From Prosapia bicincta (lineage: Eukaryota; Arthropoda; Insecta; Hemiptera; Cercopidae), in the NCBI GenBank assembly GCA_036971475.1, contig JBAIZL010000005.1, forward strand, positions 66,345,155 to 66,409,154: a DNA stretch of 64,000 bases. Reading direction: 5' to 3'. The translations under genes and the position numbers were made by a program. Shown one piece after another: positions 35,688 to 47,620 of this stretch (positions are counted from its first letter, which is position 1; each line of letters opens with the position of its first letter). A model generated the notes under the pieces. That model was given only the letters and a program-made list of their open reading frames with translations. It was not told the origin of the DNA and did not search any database.

Positions 35688-36873
35688 GGCCGAAATTGGA
35701 GGTGCCAAATCCGCCCCCATAGTAGCGATGCAGTTACAAGCAGATATAGAACTCCTGGAATCCAGAAAGGAAAAAAGCACTTTAAAATTTTGGGAAAGAG
35801 GTATGCGAATAGACTCCATTCACAGGAGTAGGTAAAGATCAGCAACTCAGAGGTTGAAAACACAAATCACCCCCTAGTGCACGCCGAAGCACTAAGAGCG
35901 ATGTATAACATCTCCACCCCGAGCTCAGCACCACTACAAAGTTTCACTGAGGCAGACGACGCTCTGCCAAAAGTAAACCTTCAGCTGCTGAACCCTTTAA
36001 GCAGTAAAAAGGAGACCAACCCAACAGAACTAAGGAAAAACGCTCTCGAAAGCATTCATAATATTTACCCGAGTAACGAGTGGCTTCATGTCTATACAGA
36101 CGGTTCTTACATACCTGAAACTAATTCTGCTGGGGCAGGATACTACTGCGGGGTTTTCCAGCAATCTTCAGCTGTTGGCAGGAACTCTAGTAACTTCGAG
36201 GGAGAAATATGTGCCGTCACTGAGGCGCCAATAATATGGAGGCACTAAACTTACAACCAAGCAGTGTTGTGTTTCTTATAGACTCACATGCTGCAATCTC
36301 TGCCCTCAGCAACAACAAACCCACTGAAAGCCTGAATGCCTCGAACTGCCGCAAGAAATTAGCCAACCTTATTAGCAGGGGCTGGGATGTCAGCCTACAG
36401 TGGGTCCCCAGCCACGTGGGCCTTCCAGGAAACGAGAAAGCGGATGAAATGGCCAAAAAAGGAGCAGAGAAGGAGCAACCTGAATCTCTCCAAACCCTTG
36501 AAGCGGCAAAATCCTAAATTGACTGTACCATATCCAGGCTCACTAAGAACCTATTAAGAAACGCATCCACGGGTAAATTATGGGCAAACTTAGCGATCCC
36601 AGGGCACATACCTGGTCATCTGGAGAGAAGTGAAGCTGTTACAAGGTTCCGCCTGGTAACCGGTCACGACTATCTGCAGGCTCACCTACACCGGCTTGGC
36701 AAAGCCGAATCGGACGTGTGTCCACTCTGTTCCACGGAAATTATGGTGGCAAGTCACCTGCTCACCTGCCTCAAACTCAACAATCCTCTTGACATCACTG
36801 CTCGGTACTGGGAGGCTCGGCATCAAATTGCCCAACTGCCGCAGACGGGCGTTGGATAAAGTAAAGTAAAGTA
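35688..36873 (+). mobile_element. 5'-truncated I-type non-LTR retrotransposon (LINE)
   Basis: A 1.19-kb GC-richer island in AT-rich DNA, bounded by a perfect 12-bp target duplication. It contains the end of the reverse-transcriptase ORF (thumb-like region, RNase H, Cys-His finger) and ends in GGATAAAGTAAAGTAAAGTA, a short tandem tail of TAAAG. RNase H after the RT with a simple-repeat tail instead of poly(A) fits the I group (I/Nimb/LOA/R1-like). The 5' part, including endonuclease and RT fingers/palm, is missing, as usual for truncated LINE copies. Confidence 0.9.
35689..36859 (+). pseudogene. LINE ORF2 C-terminal fragment: RNase H and zinc finger
   Basis: The first part reads SAPIVAMQLQADIELLESRK, as in sequences after the RT domain of I-type LINEs, then hits frame changes and a stop near 35,835. 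From 35,877 the frame leads into RNase H: VYTDGS (Asp at 36,099), NFEGEICAV (Glu at 36,204). After a frameshift near 36,225 it continues FLIDSH (Asp at 36,281), WVPSHVG (His at 36,413) and GNEKADEMA (Asp at 36,443), so the acidic set and the His remain. After a TAA at 36,515 the same frame runs to a CPLC-x8-H-x3-C finger (36,719-36,769) and a terminal TAA at 36,857. Two or more frameshifts and two stops make it non-functional. Confidence 0.88.
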
Positions 36874-36885
36874 AGAAATGGGAGA
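36874..36885. repeat. Target site duplication, right copy
   Basis: AGAAATGGGAGA, identical to 35,676-35,687. Confidence 0.9.
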
Positions 36886-37429
36886 CAATGCACTTTGTAA
36901 ATGCTAATTGTGAAGGCATGCCTACAAGGTTTACTTTTTCATCCGTTAAAGTTTATTGTGTTGAAATGATTTTAAAATTTTCCATTATTATATTTGGTAG
37001 CTTTAGAATATTTTTTCATACTATTTTATTACTTTCTAATCCGATATTGTCTTCAACTTCACTCCTTAGATGTCACGAACTGATGGTTTTCTACCCATTT
37101 TTATTACAAAAAAAGCAAACTTGTCACGTATTTTCAAATTATCAATGTGCTGTATAATCTTTATATAGAGAAGTGGCATTAATGTATTCTATTGATGTTT
37201 CAATTTTCTGAACCATAAAAAGCACGACCTTCAGATGGTGTATAGATACTTTCAGTTATGTTATTAACCGATTTTTTTGCTCTTTTGTTTTCTTGTTTGA
37301 TTTGTTGCTACAAGAGTAGATTTCCAAATGGAATTTCAAAAAGCTTTAGTTTACAAAACTCCATTTTAAAAGGTTCTGTCGGTTTCAAATGGTTTATAAA
37401 ACTGTTTAACAATCTAAACCAACGTTTCT
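36886..37429. other. Macro-repeat DNA left of island B2
   Basis: Loosely similar to 16,780-17,330 in copy 1, including GTCACGAA, GAACCATAAAAAGCACG and a single diverged equivalent of the 171-bp unit. Small open frames (36,888-37,157; 37,258-37,446) have no motif. No gene. Confidence 0.5.
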
Positions 37430-37780
37430 GGAGATTTACAAAGTAATTGTAACAATTATCCGACGGGGAATCGGGCACTAAATGCACATCATGGCCTTCA
37501 CAAATACCTGAATTTAATTGCGTCACACACGAGATCCCTGGGGATATATGTAGGCTTACTGTGGAATCAATCGAGCTTTGCATCTATGTATCGGGTTATG
37601 CGTTTCTGATGCAGAAATTTACTGGCAACTATTGGAAACACAAGATCGATTAAGAAAAATAATCGTTAAAAGCGTTATAAGTGATTATACGATATATATT
37701 ATTGTGTTTATGCATATTATTTTTCGTATCTGTCGATTATCCATTATCCACGTCATAAGCAACGAATATAGAGATGATGT
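37430..37780 (+). repeat. Conserved island B, copy 2
   Basis: Holds ATCATGGCCTTCACAAATAC, CTGAATTTAATTGCGTCACA, GGATATATGTAGGCTTACTG and GAGCTTTGCATCTATGTATC. It is closer to copy 3 than to copy 1 in this part. Confidence 0.82.
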
Positions 37781-39039
37781 GGAACGATATCATTAACGCA
37801 GAAAACACTAAAGTCGATGCTGACTATGAATACAAATTTATAATTAAAACATGAAAATAAAAAAAGTTTTTTAAACATGTAGATATAAATAAACTTTACA
37901 TATAAAAACAGTATTGAGTTATTCCGAATTAAAATATGGATGAGGGTATTAAATGACAGAGAATCTTACATAGATTCGCACGGTGTTTCTAGAATTCATC
38001 TAAAGTTTGTTTTATGAGAGTTATCGAGAATGTTATATTTCTCCCCAAAAAAATGCATGAACTGTAGTTTATGGATTTTTTATGTCTCTTCAAAAAATAA
38101 AATTCCTATTTAAAAAGCTTAAATGACACAGAATCGACCATGGATTCGTATGGTGTTCGCAGGTTTCTAGTGTTGAAACATTAGCTCACGCAAAGTGGTG
38201 GATTTCAAATCTGTAGTTACTCTTTTCGAAATTCGACCGAGACAACAACGCTTTTAAACTTTAGTGAATAAATAGTTAACAAATTTGTATTAACATCAAT
38301 TTGCACCTACTACATGTTAAAAAAAAATGTATCAGAACATGACTGGATGAACAAAAACCTATTTTATTATCAATTGCTAATTTGTACAAGTTATATATAA
38401 GGAGAGGGTGAGCTACTAGTAGGAATAAAAAATAAAAACATCTTTATCTGTCAACAAATTCCGGAAACGTTATAACAACCCAATTTATCCTAACTGGTTA
38501 CACTTTGGTTTTATAATAATATAATGTAAAATGGAGCTCTGTTTTATATAAAAACATTTACTTTTTGTGTTTACATACTTGTACATGTGCAACATGTGTA
38601 TATATAGTAAGTGAGGTTATTTTTTGCTTTTTTACGGTTTTTTGGTTTTTGCAATATAAATTACCAATAATTAGTTTTTTTTTTAAATTGTTTGATTCGT
38701 TGAAGACCTATAAAAAATGTATTTTGTTCATTTTACGTTTATCACTCATCTAAATTTTACACCAAGATTAGAGGTGAATACAAAAAAATAAATAAACTAG
38801 CCTACAAAATTATAAATTTAAAGGGGCTTCATAAAATACAGTGACTTTATTTACCAAATCTATAATTTAATGTAGTATAGCTTTATGTATTTTTATATGT
38901 GTGAGCGTTGATTCGACGTTTCTAGTGTGTTGTGAGCGAAGGTAAATTCACCCTTTCTCTAAACTCTTTAATTTTTAGGGAATGAGCACCACATATTATT
39001 ATATATTTTTCAGATGAATTGTTTTTTGTTCTTTACGAA
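37781..39039. other. Macro-repeat DNA between islands B2 and C2
   Basis: AT-rich. AATGACA(C/G)AGAATC, then C(A/C)TGGATTCG(C/T)A(C/T)GGTGTT, occurs twice (37,951 and 38,124 areas), a diverged direct repeat of about 170 bp. The TGTTGTGAGCGAAGGTAAAT at 38,928 matches 49,488. No gene. Confidence 0.5.
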
Positions 39040-39310
39040 GATAGTCACCAAATTTAAACTTTTCCGAAATAAGACACTCAATGAAAAACCAATAATAGAA
39101 AAGGGTTTACGAATGTTTTCCGACGAACAAAGCACAATCTTAGCAATTAGGAAATTGAAAAGGCTTCCAGAACCACAATTATTCTCAAAACAATTTCCCC
39201 TGAAGAGGTATATCACCTTGGTAGTTTAATTACATTTTCTCGATACTTTCCTCGCCCCACTCCACCCCCTCCGACCTCTTCTAACGCCACTGATATTTAC
39301 CTCTAATGAA
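39040..39310 (+). repeat. Conserved island C, copy 2
   Basis: Has CAATTAGGAAATTG, ATTTCCCCTGAAGAGG, TAGTTTAATTACATTTTCTC and the CCTCGCCCC/CTCCACC stretch. A one-base loss in the CCTGAAG segment breaks the frame open in copy 1. The homeodomain-type site is changed (TAGTTTAATTA). Confidence 0.85.
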
Positions 39311-40065
39311 TGTAAGCACGTTACTTAGTGAAGAATACAATATGATGCAACTGACGCTATTTTTAACGTTTTCATAAAACTAACATAGCGTACATTGTTG
39401 CGTTTCGTTTTAAATCTATTGTTGCATTAGTATACATTTATTTTACTTGTTTCTTGCGTCGATTCGTTTATATATAACTTTTTCTTAATTTATTGATTAT
39501 GAGCGACGTTTTAGTTATGATGACAATTTGCAATTTTCTTTATAATATAAAACACACGCTATGCGACTAACTTCTCTTTTACTTAAAAATTCTTGGTATT
39601 TAATTAATATAAAAAATATAATAAAATCGTAGTTTTATCCTTCTGGATGAGGACATAGCTCATTGGTTAAGCTTCTTATACTTATCAACACAAATATAAG
39701 TATATTCGTATATGGACACGTGTTGAAACATACACGTGTTTGCCCTTGTAATCTAAAGAAATCAAAAAAGTCTCACTTTGTAATTTCAAAATAAATGCAA
39801 GTAGTAAATGGTAAAGTTTTTTTATATAAGAGAAAACATAAAGTAAATCAAATAATAAAAGAGTGAAGAAGACCAGTATTTAATTGTAAATCAAACAAAG
39901 TTGTAGTAGTCCCGCACCGACAGAACCATGAGCAAATAAATTGAAAATTATTGAGCTAGCCTAAAAGGTAGTTGGTTTTTAAAATAAAGTCCAGGAACGC
40001 GTTCCACTGACAGGTCCTGATTGAATGTAACACATGAGCTACTAGAGGTAAATTAAGCAGGATCA
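39311..40065 (+). repeat. Recently duplicated segment, partner of 49,916-50,945
   Basis: Directly follows island C2 and is nearly identical to 49,916-50,945 except for scattered changes and a block of about 250 bp present only there. It is much less diverged than the rest of the macro-repeat, which suggests gene conversion or a later duplication. It contains a tRNA-like ACATAGCTCATTGGTTAAGC (39,654) that lacks a B box. No gene. Confidence 0.85.
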
Positions 40066-40290
40066 TATTTTGCACCACTCCACCTCCCTCCGACCTCGTC
40101 TAACACCACTGCTTTTATCCTTAACGTATTGTAGTAACACAGCGTGTTACGTAATGGCGACCACAACATATTGCAAACGTATGCCCTTTTATACTTCTGT
40201 CGTAAATGTAGCATTTCTAAGTGGATTACAACATCCTTTTGAAATCTGTTATTGGATTTGTATACATTCTTATATTTGTGAATGACATGG
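40066..40290 (+). repeat. Partial second island C (C''), copy 2
   Basis: Starts inside island C at CCACTCCACCTCCCTCCGAC and continues AACACCACTGCTTTTATC, GTAATGGCGACCACAACATA and TGCAAACGTA. It corresponds to the right half of the second C in copy 3 (54,300-54,440). The left half is missing, so a rearrangement joined it to the preceding segment. Confidence 0.7.
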
Positions 40291-40429
40291 CAGATGCTTG
40301 GCCGTGTCGGTTAGATCTACTATAATACCAGAAGATATCTGATAAAAAAAATTGGTTAAAAGTCTCAGAATGTTTAAATTAATATGACTCCTATAATACG
40401 TACCACAACCAAATAGTAAAATTTCTGGG

Positions 40430-40700
40430 GAGCGTGGGAAAATTTTAAAATGGTTTTTCGCAGTACTAACTTCCTTTAGTACCGTAAAGGGATAAAAATT
40501 GCTGATTTATAGCAAAGGACGTTACAGCCATGGTATATACGCTGGATGGAATCAACTTTTCTCGTTTACAACCTTCCTTAGACAAGTTGAAGGGATCTAA
40601 GTGGTCTTTGCATAACTTATTTATTTTCTGATAATGCAATTTGTATTGCGAGCAAATGTGTGCAATTATAATAGATTTCAAATTGTATGTTTAGCTTAGG
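40430..40700 (+). repeat. Secondary island C3, copy 2
   Basis: Matches 54,840-55,110: ACTTCCTTTAGT, GGATGGAATCAA or GGACGGAATCAA, TTTCTCGTTT, TTATTTATTTTCTGA. Small indels differ. No shared frame. No clear counterpart was seen in copy 1. Confidence 0.7.
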
Positions 40701-41269
40701 AACTGCCTTTTAACTAGTTCAGTGTTTTCTGAAAAACATGAAACGTAATTTATGTTAAACAAAGAGTTGTGTAAGAACATAATAGGCGTTTTCAATAAAG
40801 TTTTATTTAAAGCTGAACATGGTTTTCATTTCATTCAAATTACTCGAGGTTCGTCCTACTAATTTTTCGTTTTCCGTTATATTCCTCTTTCATTAGGTTT
40901 ATTTTAATTTTACATAAGTTTTAAAAAAACCCAACTTCCCATAAGGTTTTTACCTACCTCAAATATTTTTATGCTTAGAAGTATAATGATGAAACGTGTT
41001 TATGCGTAAAGTGAAAGTGTGTCTGTTATTTAGCTTGCTAAAGAAACTAAAACATAACAACAAACCCGAGCAGTGAAAACATAAATAGAACATTACCCCT
41101 AGAACACGTGATAAAACATATATCACCCCTTTAAAAAGCACAATAGCTTCCTTTAAAACTAAAGATCAAACTTCACAAAATCCAGTTCGAACAATTCTTC
41201 ACACGTGATAGTGTTTATGAGTGTTTAATCTCTAATATATTAACATTTATTTAATGAGTTTGTCACATT
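40701..41269. other. Macro-repeat DNA left of island D2
   Basis: AT-rich, loosely similar to 55,110-55,730 (CCTACTAAT, TTTACA...GTTTT, TAAAGTGAAAG). No gene. Confidence 0.45.
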
Positions 41270-41590
41270 CAACAACAATGTTTGAATACGTTCGGCTGGA
41301 TAAATAGACCTGCGGGGGTGCAACAGAATGCAAACAATGACCGCATAATGTGGACACATTTAAGTAATGCGTGTAGAAGTTAGTCCAGTACGGAGCACAA
41401 TGGGGTTGGCTTCACCCTGTACTGATAATGTCCTGCCTTGGTATTACATTGACATGGCACTAAGCTTGATTTATAAGCTTGCACCTCCTCCCTTACAACC
41501 ATCCGGGATCCCGTAATATTCCAGGTTTGTGTCTGTGCAGGTGTGCCCTGTATAGTGCGCTACTTAGAGCTATTAAAATAATAAGATCAC
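41270..41590 (+). repeat. Conserved island D, copy 2
   Basis: Nearly identical to 55,735-56,050 over about 300 bp. Beyond the part shared with copy 1 it includes AATGTCCTGCCTTGGTATTA, the inverted repeat AAGCTTGATTTATAAGCTT, GGGATCCCGTAATATTCCAG and GTGCCCTGTATAGTGCGCTA. It is GC-richer than its surroundings. No reading frame of useful length. Confidence 0.9.
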
Positions 41591-42989
41591 TATATTATAA
41601 TATATTCAATAAAAATATTGTCATTTAAAGCAGTCAGGAACTGGGAGAACGAACATAAAGAAGATTTTCGCGTTTTACAAGCTCATAAAGTGTAGTGGTT
41701 ATTCTCACGGTCTAAGGAGGAGATTAAAAAATAAAACTCTTGTGCTCAATAAATCTGAGATAAATTGACATTTTAATGTTATTTATGTAATTCAACTATT
41801 TCTAGGAAAGCCTTTAGACAACTCTTTCGTTACAGTTATACTATTTTAAAGAATATAAACTGTTTGCACGCTGGATATTCTTACTAACGCTATAGTTTTC
41901 ATACAATTTAGCGCAACAGTGGTTTTTCACATGCAAAAGTTAATTGATAGAATATAAAGTCATCTTTTAGCAACTGGCACGAAATTTCGAAACAACCAAC
42001 GAATTTTATTCATAATATTTTCGAATGTAAGTCTTCGTAATAAATTTCAGCATTTCCCTTTTACCTAGCAATTTTTTTTGATGGTGATTTTTAAATAATA
42101 TTCAAATTAAATGCCCTTTTAATTCATATTTACCTCATATTCTATTAGGTTAAGTGATGACGTAAAACTAAATGAAGCAGCAGTTTTCATTATTCGTAAG
42201 ATTTCTTACTTTTTTACTCATACCCTAGTAAATTATTTATAGAAATGAGTACTACTTAACTGACTGATTATTTTTAAAACCTAATAATAATAATAAATAG
42301 TTTTTAAGTTAGCTATTGAAAAAAATTATTTTTGGTAAAAAATATAAATTTATCACTTTGCAACCAGCACTAGAGAATCAAATGAACAATTAATTTTAAT
42401 CAGAACCTTTTTGAATGTGAAACACGAAGGCCAGTTTTTAGCAGGTGTATAATCATTACTTGACAATTTTTTGAGGGCGATGTTTAAACAATAACCACAT
42501 TGATTAGAAATATCTCGTATTGAAAAGTTACGTAATTTCATAAACACGCAGTTTTTCATTACTCGGACATTTCTTTACTTTAGGTAATGTAGATTACAGT
42601 AAGTTATATTATATACACTGGTGTAAGTTAAATGATATGATATCCTAGTATGTCACACATAAAAAGGTTAAACCATTTAATCACTGATTACTCGCTAAGC
42701 TGTACGTAATAATTTATTTTCCTGGAAGAAGGAAAATCAAAAAAGAAAAATTTTAAAGTATGATGAATTGTAAAATATGAATTTAAAAATGAGTAGTTAT
42801 ATTATTAAACACAACTTTCTCTAAAATAGGAATTTTTTATTTTTTTCATACAAGATAACATTAGAGCATACAATAAATACCTATAAAAACAGAACATTAA
42901 AAGACTTATACAAGGTGCTTTTGACTTACAGGCCACCTGGTGTTCTTAATTTAAAATAGTTATAATTTACAAAATGTAGTGGGAAATAA
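41591..42989. other. Macro-repeat DNA between islands D2 and E2
   Basis: Readable similarity to copies 1 and 3 at 41,910-42,000 and at the two GCAGTTTTTCATTACTCG-like words (42,180 and 42,550). The minus-strand frame 42,353-42,559 has no motif. No gene. Confidence 0.45.
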
Positions 42990-43190
42990 TACTAACTCAT
43001 TGAAACAAAAGGCACTGGCGAGTTATTACTCATTGAACTGAGTAAAAGGAAACGTAATTCAACAAAACCCAGAAATCCTAGGTTTTGGATACCTTTGCTT
43101 ATTGGTAGGAAAACTACCACTTAAGCTCATTAAACGACTCTGCTCTAATAATATTTCGGAAAGCATTCACTTTCAAGTTCAACAACAATT
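42990..43190 (+). repeat. Conserved island E, copy 2
   Basis: The most diverged E. It keeps GGCACTGGCGAGTTATTACT, GAACTGAGTAAA, AACAAAACCCAGAA and ACGACTCTGCTC, but the TTTGCATATTG word is lost. Confidence 0.8.
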
Positions 43191-44750
43191 ATTTTATATC
43201 TATTTTAGAGTTCTATGTCAATTGCATTCACACGTTTTCTCTTCTTAAGAACTCGTTACTATTTAATCGTTTCATAACCTTCAACAGCAAGTTATGTGGG
43301 CATAAACGTTTACAGAATTATTTAAATATATAAATAATAGAAATCCACAAAGACGTTCTGCTCTGAACAGTAGGAATGACAGACGAAATATGATTTGGAG
43401 AGTTTCAGGGAAGGTAACGATTATAAAACCTCTCTAAAGATAAAGATCTAACATTTGTTGAAAAGAGGGATTTGATTCGGGCAAAGGGAATACTATGTAT
43501 AGTCACATTGCGTTGCTGGTTTTGAAAATCTCATTTCGAAATCAATAGGAACTCAAAGTCACAAAAAAAGTCCTTTTATGTTTTAGTAGCAGATAGTTCT
43601 GCCTTACTTGAAGTTGCACTCATCTGAATTTGCTAGGATGTATTGTTTATTTTTACACATATACATGAAATACATCAGGGCTTACAATGAAGAACGTTTT
43701 TACAACCTGGTGCTTTTACTTACACTTTGAATTTTAGTGAAAACTTGTAACGCTCAAATTCTTCTCATATCCAAAGTTAAGAAAGTATCGAATGTGTTGA
43801 TACAAGAGACCAAATTGTTTATAAAAGCTAACGACATTGGCTCTACAGCGCTGTAATCGAGAAACTACAAACGGTCAGAAATTGAATTAAATACAATTAT
43901 ATTATAAAAACGAAGAAATTATTCCAAGAAGTGTTGAAAATTAATTAAATATATCTTGTAACATTACTTGCTATTACAAAAGTCCAGAATACATATATCA
44001 AGACAAATATGTAGAATAGGGTTGAGATTAAAACTAAGCAAATAGGCTGGTAGGACAACGCAACTGGGGTTGGAAGAATTTGAGCGATAGGGGTCACCAA
44101 GTATTTCAAAATAACAAACCATTTTTTTAGCTAGTCGAGGTCAAGCTCTCGAATCAGAACACGTGTTTTTTTGTGCTCGAAATTATTTCGAATTTAGAAA
44201 AAACTTATAAAGCGCAAAGATGAGATTTTGCGGTATTTAGGTATTTGATTTGTATGCTCAAAAACATAAAAATCGATTAATCTCGACAATGAAATATTGA
44301 AACTAGTACGTCGGAGATTTTAAATGTTTAGGAGAGACCGTCAATAATGTACCTTTGTACAACATTCGAATATAGTATATGCTCCTAGAATCAAAAAAGT
44401 ATATTTCATACAGTAATTTATCCTGCAGTGAAGAATATACGGGGGATTAAAGTATTTAGTTTGAGCAAATAGCAACATATGTTTACCTATGTATTGTAGC
44501 ATCTAATATAACTTGGATAGAATTTTTCAGTTACTTTAACTTTAATTTGAATAACGATTTCTGTAAAATGTCCTTGTTAAAAAGGAGAGATTTAACATCA
44601 TTAGTATAAACGGATCCTTTAATGAAAGAGTCTGATGATTGTAAATCATAATATCACAACGAGAAGAAATAGTTGTTTTATAAATTAAAACGTCACCTAA
44701 TATAGTCAAGAATAAACGACAGATTAGAACTCAAGACATAAGAGAATACT
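43191..44750. other. AT-rich DNA between islands E2 and A3
   Basis: The part 43,440-43,500 (TCTAACATTTGTTGAAAAGA then GATTCGGGCAAAG) matches 58,788-58,850, so homology between copies runs past island E. No gene. Confidence 0.45.
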
Positions 44751-44819
44751 AATATTTAAACCTATGTATTGTAATATTTAACATATCTGCATAAATTTAA
44801 TAATGTAATTTACTTAACC

Positions 44820-45065
44820 CAGAACTGTTGATCTGCCAGGAAATAGTTTCTCTGCGCAGAGATAATATTGCAAACCAGAGTACAGCATTAATGAGAACAC
44901 TAGAGTGTCTCCATCTGTGCGGGTTGAGCCATTCGAGCGGAGTAAATTGAGTTTTCAAATCCGACGATATTCGACCGTGAAATTAAATTTGCCTTCTGTC
45001 CGTCATCAAAGCACAGAAGGACTTCCTACACTTAAGCGTCAGTTAGAAATATCTATTTGCGCCTG
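44820..45065 (+). repeat. Conserved island A, copy 3
   Basis: Core differs from copy 1 at about 5 of 107 positions. It continues AGAAGGACTTCCTACACTTA and GCGTCAGTTAG as in copy 2. A 63-codon frame (44,905-45,096) is open only in this copy. Confidence 0.85.
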
Positions 45066-45641
45066 TAATTGTAACATAAACATAATCATGGTCTGAGCAA
45101 ATCGTGAGAGTTGTGTATAAATAGAATTCTAGTCTGGGAATACCAACTGTATGGACAGTTACAAACAACATGAAGGTACTTGTTTTTCAACATATTAGGG
45201 ATTGTTTTATTCGCAAACCATTAAGTAGTAATTATAGTAAGGCATTTAAGGCTATTGACAGATCACAGACCAATTAATTCTATTAGAATTACACTTTACG
45301 TTAAGATTTTCTATTTGAATACCCTTTTCAAGAGCTAAGAATTTATTAATTAAATGTTAAGATATAATTTACAGATTTTAGACTAATTATAATAAGTAAA
45401 TTAGACGGATATTGGTTTTGCGTTACTTAAGAACAAATGATAACAATTAGTGCGACTCCAATCTATTTAATTACAGAATTTCCCTTGGAATCTATTCCTA
45501 ATAAATTTGAACAGAAACCGTCTTCTTGTTTATACATTTTAAAAATCCACGAAAGATGTTTTTTGAATTCATATACTATTCAAAATATGAACCTGTTCTT
45601 GTCCAACATACTATTTATTAGGAATATACTGTGGTTGAATT
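45066..45641. other. AT-rich DNA between island A3 and the foldback element
   Basis: A 108-codon open frame starts at 45,437 and runs into the foldback arm at its 3' end. It is rich in Ile, Leu and Asn, has no motif and no counterpart in other copies, so I treat it as chance. Confidence 0.45.
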
Positions 45642-45835
45642 TAATAATAAATACACAAAAACCTCTTAAACACAAACTTTCTGTATTTTACCCTTATGTA
45701 CATTTCAGTTACGTACAAGACATGTCTTCGTACGTCATCCCTCTAAGGATGGTTTCTTGGTAACTGAAATGTACATAAGGGTAAAATACAGAATATTTAT
45801 GGTTAAGGGTTTTTGTGTGTATTTTTTACTATTAT
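45642..45835. mobile_element. Foldback element, copy 2, inverted relative to 35,167
   Basis: Arms start TAATAATAAATACACAAAAA and contain ATTTTACCCTTATGTACATT. The centre, read on the minus strand (CAGTTACCAAGAAACCATCC then TTAGAGGGATG), matches the centre of the element at 35,167 read on the plus strand. The flanking ATACTGTGGTTGAA on its left also matches, inverted, the right flank of the other copy. No protein-coding part. Confidence 0.8.
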
Positions 45836-46963
45836 GTTCTTGTTCAATCTCTTTATCTCTCACGTGCTTATCAGTTTTTTTTCTTATTATGAGTATTGAT
45901 TCTGTAATATTGATATTACTTTACTTGCTTCAATAACAAAGAAATATAACTTGTATTTATTAACCTTATTATTTTTAAAATAAAATAATCATAAATATTA
46001 TTAATTCGCTTCATTATGTTTGAATTGTCTTCGTTGTAACAATTGTTAATATACAGAAAATATGCGGTTCCCAAATACTAAATTATTTCTGATTGTAGAT
46101 GGCGGTCGTTATATTTCAGTAAAATTATGTAAACATAAGTTAATTGGGTAAAATTAACTGGGTAATTTAATAATAAGTAAAATACTCAATATGTTGTATG
46201 CTTAATTATGGATTATAATATAATTAATACAAATAATACCAATACATTTTCAGTAATAATATTTAAATAATAATAAACTAAACTAAATCTTAGATATAAA
46301 AAGGCCGTAAAGGACAACAAGGAGTTGTAAATAATTTGCAATATTCAATGCATACATCACTTAAATACAATTAAAAATCATTTTAAATTCATCCACCAAA
46401 CCAACAAGTCCTGGGTTGTATAATTTATTACATAGAATGAATAAAATTTCAATAATTAAATAGATAAAATGAATGATATTGAAAATTACCAGAAAAAATT
46501 ATAGAAATTCAATTTATCAAATTTCTAACGAAAATGAATATTAAAGAAAACCATTTTTGTAAAAGAAAACATACATAGAAAAAATAAAATTATGAGCATA
46601 TGACTAATGGATTGTCATGGCAATTGCTGGTCTAACTCGGAATGCATGTATTTGGATAGTACATCCAAGTCGGCTCTTGCTTGAGTCCAATGTATTTCTG
46701 GAAATATGAGCATCCTAAACATTTTCGAAAACTAGAAAATAACAATTTTTTAGAAAAATGCCACTTCACTCAGGTTAACCTGTAACATATACATTTTTGT
46801 GAAAATGCTTAAAATAGTTTTAGATGTTTAAAAATATTCGAAACTTTGATGATTTTTCAGAAAATATTTACTTGGCCCATTTGATTAATAAAGTTAAAAA
46901 TCCCCTATATACTAACCTAGGTGAAAAATCTTAAAATAGTTTTCGAGAAACAAATAACAATTA
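45836..46963. other. AT-rich DNA between foldback and microsatellite
   Basis: No gene, RNA or repeat recognised. Confidence 0.5.
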
Positions 46964-47147
<184 letters not shown>

Positions 47148-47244
47148 AGTAGATTCGCTAATAGTATCCAAAAAGAAAACCATTTTATAGAGTTTTTTGG
47201 TTTTAATAGTACAAAACTTTTGAAAAATATAGCTAATGGTATCT

Positions 47245-47620
47245 GTAGATCTGCAAATTTAATGTTTCAATAATCCAACGAGAAATCAGGAACTAAACAC
47301 ATATCATGGCCTTCAAAAAGACCTGAATTTAATTGCGTCACACAGGAGATCCCCAAGGATATATGTAGGCTTACTGCGGAATCAGACGAGCTTTGCATCT
47401 ATGTATCGGGTTAAGCAACCACTTGTACTTCGCGTTTCCTGATAGAGAGATTTATTGACAACTGTTATAAACAGACGTTTGCTTGAGTGATTGAGTAAAT
47501 TTAACATTGAAAAGTTTTAAAGTGTTGGTATGAAATATGATAATGTGTTTGATAAAAATATTTCTATTAATTGTCATTAATCAAGACGTCACAAACAACG
47601 AACATGAGGATAATGTGAAG
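47245..47620 (+). repeat. Conserved island B, copy 3
   Basis: Contains ATCATGGCCTTCAAAAAGAC, CTGAATTTAATTGCGTCACA, GGATATATGTAGGCTTACTG and GAGCTTTGCATCTATGTATC. It continues through TGAGTGATTGAGTAAAT to AAGACGTCAC, as in copy 1. Confidence 0.85.

Larger units (their letters stand above)
34610..44750. repeat. Macro-repeat copy 2 (islands A2, B2, C2, D2, E2)
   Basis: Islands A (34.7 kb), B (37.5 kb), C (39.1 kb), D (41.3 kb) and E (43.0 kb) in the same order and strand as in copies 1 and 3. Apart from a 1.19-kb retrotransposon and a foldback element this is the most compact copy, about 10 kb, and is the best guide to the ancestral unit. End points are approximate. Confidence 0.75.

Noticed and set aside
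35583..35863. Minus-strand frames over the left part of the retrotransposon
   Set aside because: They are antisense shadows of the LINE ORF, which is on the plus strand.
39648..39740. tRNA gene or tRNA-derived SINE at ACATAGCTCATTGGTTAAGC (also at 50,260)
   Set aside because: An A-box-like word is present but no B box or clover-leaf follows, and both occurrences belong to the same duplicated segment.
45437..45763. 108-codon frame next to the foldback element
   Set aside because: It reads into the foldback arm, has no motif and is absent from copies 1 and 2.
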